A DNA stretch of 9,805 nucleotides, taken from NCBI GenBank assembly GCA_023150195.1, contig JAKLLI010000096.1:1-9805 (forward strand), given 5' to 3'. The notes below the pieces were generated by a model that was not told the DNA's origin, made no database searches, and was given only the letters and a program-made list of their open reading frames with translations. The position numbers were made by a program, and so were the translations under genes. Shown piece by piece: positions 6,911 through 9,805 of this stretch (position 1 is the stretch's first letter; every line of letters starts with the position of its first letter). This DNA is from Azonexus sp. (GTDB lineage Bacteria; Pseudomonadota; Gammaproteobacteria; Burkholderiales; Rhodocyclaceae).

Positions 6911-8769
6911 CGGGATTCGCCTCCACGCGCTGTTCTTCGCTTTCCTCGACCTCGGCTTCCGGTGCCGGGCCGCCCGGTTTCTTCCCGGTCAGGACCGTTT
7001 TCCACCATCACGGCGAGGACGATGCGCGGTTGCTCGGCCGGCGCAAAGGCCACGTACCACGAATGGTCACGCAATTTCTCCTTGAGCTGGCCGGAGACAT
7101 ATTTTTGCCCGCTTTTCAGGCTGAAAACCTGGGCTGTTCCGGTTTTTCCCCCGGAGGTATAGGGGGCGCCGGCGAAGGCCTTCGAAGAGGTACCTTCTTT
7201 GGCCACGCCCGTCATGGCGCGGCGGATGATGTCCACGTGCTCGGGTTTGAGATTGATCTGGCGAACGGGCTCTGGTTCGATCACCCGCTTTTCCCCGGTG
7301 GTGGGATTGGTGATGGTGTTCACCAGGTGCGGGCGAAACACCTTGCCGTAATTGAGCACGTTCGAAAGTGCGTGGGCCATGTGCAGGGTGGAATAGGCGT
7401 TGTAGCCTTGGCCGATGCCAACCGAGATGGTTTCGCCGGAGTACCACTTTTGTTGCTCCTTGCGCTTGAAGCGACGCTGTTTCCATTCCGGCGAAGGCAG
7501 GATGCCGGTGGCTTCGCCGGGAATGTCGATTTCGGTTTTGCGTCCCAGACCGAGTTCGCCCATGAAGCGGGCAATATTGTCGATGCCCATGTCGTTGGCG
7601 AGCATGTAGTAATAAGTGTTGCAGGAGACCACGATCGATTTGTACATGTCGACCGGACCGTGGCCGCCAACCTTGTCGTCCATGAAGCGGCGATTGCCGA
7701 AATTGAAGAATCCGGGGTCGGCGATGGTCTGGCCTGGGGTACGTTTGCCAACGGTCAGGGCAGCGAGTGCCATCAGCGGCTTGAAGGTTGAGCCCGGCGG
7801 ATGGGTGCTGTAAATCGCCCGGTTCAGCATCGGCTTGTCCGGGTTGTTGTTGAGTTCGTCCCAGTCATCGAAGCGGATACCGTCAACGAACAGGCTGGGG
7901 TCGAAGGAGGGCGAGGAAACCAGGGCAAGCACGGCGCCATTGTTGGGGTCAATTGCGGTCAAGGAGCCGCGTCGACCGCCAAAGGCCTCTTCGGCGACCG
8001 CCTGCAGTTTGGCATCCAGGGTCAGGGTCAGGTTGTTGCCGGGAATCGGCGGGGTATGGGAAAGCACCCGGATGCCACGGCCGCCGGCATCGACCTCGAC
8101 CTGTTCGTGGCCGGCGGTGCCGTGCAATTCGAACTCGTAATTGGCTTCCAGGCCGGATTTGCCGATGTGTTCCGTCCCCTTGTAGTTGGCTTCCTGACCC
8201 TGATCGGCAATGGCTTCCTTGTCACGCTGATTGATCCGGCTGATGTAACCGATGGCATGCGCGGCCAGCGTTCCTTCCGGATATTGCCGGAAAAGGCGGG
8301 CCTTCACTTCGACGCCCGGGAAACGATAGCGGTTGGCGGCAAAGCGGGCCACCTCGCGATCGGTCAGGCGGGTACGAATGGGGATGGATTCGAAATTGCG
8401 TGATTCTTCGAGCAGGCGCTTGAAGCGCTTGCGATCCTTGACCTGGATTTCGACGATTTCGGCCAGGCCATCGATGGTTTTTTCCAGCCCTTGCGTTTTG
8501 GAAGGTGTTATTTCCAGGGTGAAGGCCGAATAGTTTCGAGCCAGGATCGTGCCGTTGCGATCGACGATGTTGCCCCGGTTGGGAATGATCGGCACCAGCG
8601 AAATCCGGTTGCTCTCGGCGCGCGTGGTGTAGTACTCGTGCTGGATGACTTGCAGGTAAATGAAGCGCGCCAGCAGCACCAGAAACATCAGCAATACAAA
8701 GGCACCGGCAACCAGAATGCGGTTCCGGAAGCGATCGAGATCCGGTTCGGTAGCGTAAAAGTTGCTCAT
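6907..8769 (-). CDS. mrdA: PBP2 (MrdA), peptidoglycan D,D-transpeptidase, with abnormal C-terminus
   Basis: This 620-residue class B penicillin-binding protein crosslinks lateral-wall peptidoglycan in the elongasome with RodA. It has a short cytoplasmic tail, one membrane anchor (about 18-40) and a dimerisation/pedestal region including IIPNRGNIVDRNG. The transpeptidase domain carries SxxK at S327-K330 (PPGSTFKP), SxN at S382-N384 (SCNTYYY) and KTG at 542-544 (GGKTGTAQ). Up to AVMVENG (residue 592) it reads as a normal PBP2. After that the frame gives an Arg/Gly-rich tail unlike the family, and the usual AAPIARK-type final helix is missing. The next frame encodes a sensible LTGKKPGG tail with acidic residues, ending in TAA at 6897-6899 inside rodA. 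This points to an out-of-frame deletion near 6995-6997, either real or an assembly fault. The ATG lies 11 bp after the mreD stop. Confidence 0.93.
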   Translation of the reverse strand: MSNFYATEPDLDRFRNRILVAGAFVLLMFLVLLARFIYLQVIQHEYYTTRAESNRISLVPIIPNRGNIVDRNGTILARNYSAFTLEITPSKTQGLEKTIDGLAEIVEIQVKDRKRFKRLLEESRNFESIPIRTRLTDREVARFAANRYRFPGVEVKARLFRQYPEGTLAAHAIGYISRINQRDKEAIADQGQEANYKGTEHIGKSGLEANYEFELHGTAGHEQVEVDAGGRGIRVLSHTPPIPGNNLTLTLDAKLQAVAEEAFGGRRGSLTAIDPNNGAVLALVSSPSFDPSLFVDGIRFDDWDELNNNPDKPMLNRAIYSTHPPGSTFKPLMALAALTVGKRTPGQTIADPGFFNFGNRRFMDDKVGGHGPVDMYKSIVVSCNTYYYMLANDMGIDNIARFMGELGLGRKTEIDIPGEATGILPSPEWKQRRFKRKEQQKWYSGETISVGIGQGYNAYSTLHMAHALSNVLNYGKVFRPHLVNTITNPTTGEKRVIEPEPVRQINLKPEHVDIIRRAMTGVAKEGTSSKAFAGAPYTSGGKTGTAQVFSLKSGQKYVSGQLKEKLRDHSWYVAFAPAEQPRIVLAVMVENGPDREETGRPGTGSRGRGKRRTARGGESR

Positions 8770-8780
8770 CCTGCCACGTC

Positions 8781-9302
8781 CTAAAGCGGACGGTTGTCAT
8801 CCCGGCTAACCGGCTGATATTGGGGGAGCAACAGCAGGAAAGTGGCCGGAATCCAGAGGCTCGCGGCGACCAGAGGGCTGACGAGGAAGGACCAGCCGGG
8901 AAAATCGGCGCCGGCCATCAAACGCATCAGCAACTGCGCAATCTGGCAGAGCAGCAGGAGCGGCAGAATTTGCAGCATTTGTTGCCCGACCGGGAACCAC
9001 AGAATGCGTCTGGCCTGCGAGGTGGCGACAAAGGTCAGCAAAATGTAGGCAAAGCAGTGTTGACCGAGCACGGCACCATCGGCGACATCCATGCCAAGGC
9101 CAAGTAGAAAGGCGGTCCCCATGCCGACGAATCGGGGCTCGCGAATCGCCCAGAAACATAGCACCAGTGCCACCCAGTCCGGTACGCCGGGCCAATGGGC
9201 GGTGGGAAGGAAATTCAGGAGCAGGGCCAAGCCGATGGTGGTGAGGATGAACCACGGACGAACCGGCAGCAGGATGCGTGACGAGGAAAACGTCGGCTGC
9301 AT
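8781..9302 (-). CDS. mreD: MreD, rod-shape-determining inner-membrane protein
   Basis: This 173-residue, highly hydrophobic protein has about five or six predicted membrane segments, for example ILTTIGLALLLNFLP near the N-terminus and LQILPLLLLCQIAQLLM in the middle. MreD links the cytoplasmic MreB filaments with MreC, PBP2 and RodA in the elongation complex. The internal GLGMDVADGAVLGQH segment fits the MreD family pattern GLLLDVLxGxxLGxH. Its ATG shares one base with the mreC stop (TAATG), and a GGAGG at 9309-9313, inside the last mreC codons, serves as ribosome-binding site, so coupling to mreC is likely. It ends 11 bp before mrdA. Sequence conservation in MreD is low generally, so the call rests on hydrophobicity, motif and position in the cluster. 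Confidence 0.95.
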   Translation of the reverse strand: MQPTFSSSRILLPVRPWFILTTIGLALLLNFLPTAHWPGVPDWVALVLCFWAIREPRFVGMGTAFLLGLGMDVADGAVLGQHCFAYILLTFVATSQARRILWFPVGQQMLQILPLLLLCQIAQLLMRLMAGADFPGWSFLVSPLVAASLWIPATFLLLLPQYQPVSRDDNRPL

Positions 9303-9805
9303 TATTTACCTCCCGCCTTGGTGGGTGCTTTGCTCTCGTTGCCCGCACTGGCCGGGGCGTCGACCGGGTTGGGCGGCAGGGGCTGACGCGGCGCCAGGAT
9401 CATGACCTCGCCAAAGTTTTCGACACCGGCTACCGGCGTGCAATAGATGCGGGCAAAGGCATAGGAATTTTCGCGTTCGATACTGACCACCTTGGCGACT
9501 GGAAATCCCGGGAGGTAAATGCCATCCAGGCCGGAGGTGACCAGCGTATCGCCGATCTGGACATCGGCATTGGCGGGAATGTAGCGCAACTCCAGTTGGC
9601 CGTTGCCTAACCCAAAAACCACCGAGCGCTGGCCACTGCGAACCACCTGCACCGGCACGGCCTGATCTTTGTCGGTGATCAGGGTGACTTCGGCGGAAAA
9701 GGGATAAACGCGGGTGACCTGACCGACGACGCCGGCTTCGTCGATGGCCGGTTGGCCTGCGGTGACGCCGGATTGCTGTCCCTTGTCTACCACGATGCGG
9801 TGCGT
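9302..9805 (-). CDS. mreC: MreC, rod-shape-determining protein, C-terminal part (5' end outside window)
   Basis: This is the periplasmic part of the scaffold that activates PBP2/RodA in the elongasome. The frame is open to the window edge, where it reads THRIVVDKGQQSGV, a core MreC motif (usually RIVLDKGxxxGV), so the true start lies beyond 9805; 167 residues are visible. The beta-barrel region follows with AGVVGQVTRVYPFSAEVTLI, then DTLVTSGLDGIYLPGFPVAKV, which is diagnostic of the second MreC barrel domain. The tail is Pro/Ala-rich (PPNPVDAPASAG) and probably disordered. A GTG at 9791-9793 could be taken for a start, but it lies inside the conserved motif and is not one. mreB would be expected just upstream, outside the window. 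Confidence 0.96.
   Translation of the reverse strand, partial: THRIVVDKGQQSGVTAGQPAIDEAGVVGQVTRVYPFSAEVTLITDKDQAVPVQVVRSGQRSVVFGLGNGQLELRYIPANADVQIGDTLVTSGLDGIYLPGFPVAKVVSIERENSYAFARIYCTPVAGVENFGEVMILAPRQPLPPNPVDAPASAGNESKAPTKAGGK

Noticed and set aside
9791..9793. GTG as start of a short mreC
   Set aside because: The codon lies within the conserved RIVVDKG motif of MreC and the frame stays open to the window edge, so the gene is cut by the edge rather than short.

Overview
The window is gene-dense, high-GC DNA from a proteobacterium. A betaproteobacterium of the Rhodocyclales/Azonexus-Dechloromonas type is most likely; this is inferred from gene content and protein style, not from a database match. 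The longest non-coding stretch is the 120 bp at 3862-3981, and no RNA gene, IS element, CRISPR array or phage gene was seen.

Layout. (1) Positions 2-1489 (+) hold the 3' part of a tripartite hybrid sensor histidine kinase: ATPase domain, two receivers and HPt. (2) Positions 1505-3861 (-) form a tight ubiU-ubiV-ubiT operon for oxygen-independent ubiquinone biosynthesis. All eight expected Fe-S cysteines of UbiU and UbiV are present. (3) The 120-bp divergent region 3862-3981 carries a near-perfect FNR/Anr-type palindrome, centred about 41 bp upstream of the inferred ubiU transcription start. That is the spacing of a class II FNR-activated promoter. (4) Positions 3982-4896 (+) encode a response regulator whose output is an RsbW-like GHKL ATPase domain. 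(5) Positions 4893-9805 (-) are the cell-elongation cluster mreC (partial), mreD, mrdA (PBP2), rodA and rlpA, with stop/start codons overlapping at three of its four junctions.

How the genes fit together. The ubi genes should let the cell make ubiquinone without O2, and the FNR box offers a direct oxygen switch. The mre/mrd cluster builds and tailors the lateral cell wall: MreC and MreD are scaffolds, PBP2 the transpeptidase, RodA the glycosyltransferase, and RlpA a SPOR-domain lytic transglycosylase. The kinase and the response regulator flank the ubi operon; they may belong to one pathway, but nothing in the sequence proves it.

The two most notable observations are the FNR-like site at ubiU and an apparent small out-of-frame deletion at the 3' end of mrdA. 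The deletion seems to remove the conserved final helix of PBP2 and to shift its acidic tail into another frame. No clearly undescribed multi-gene system was found; most of the window is recognisable core physiology.
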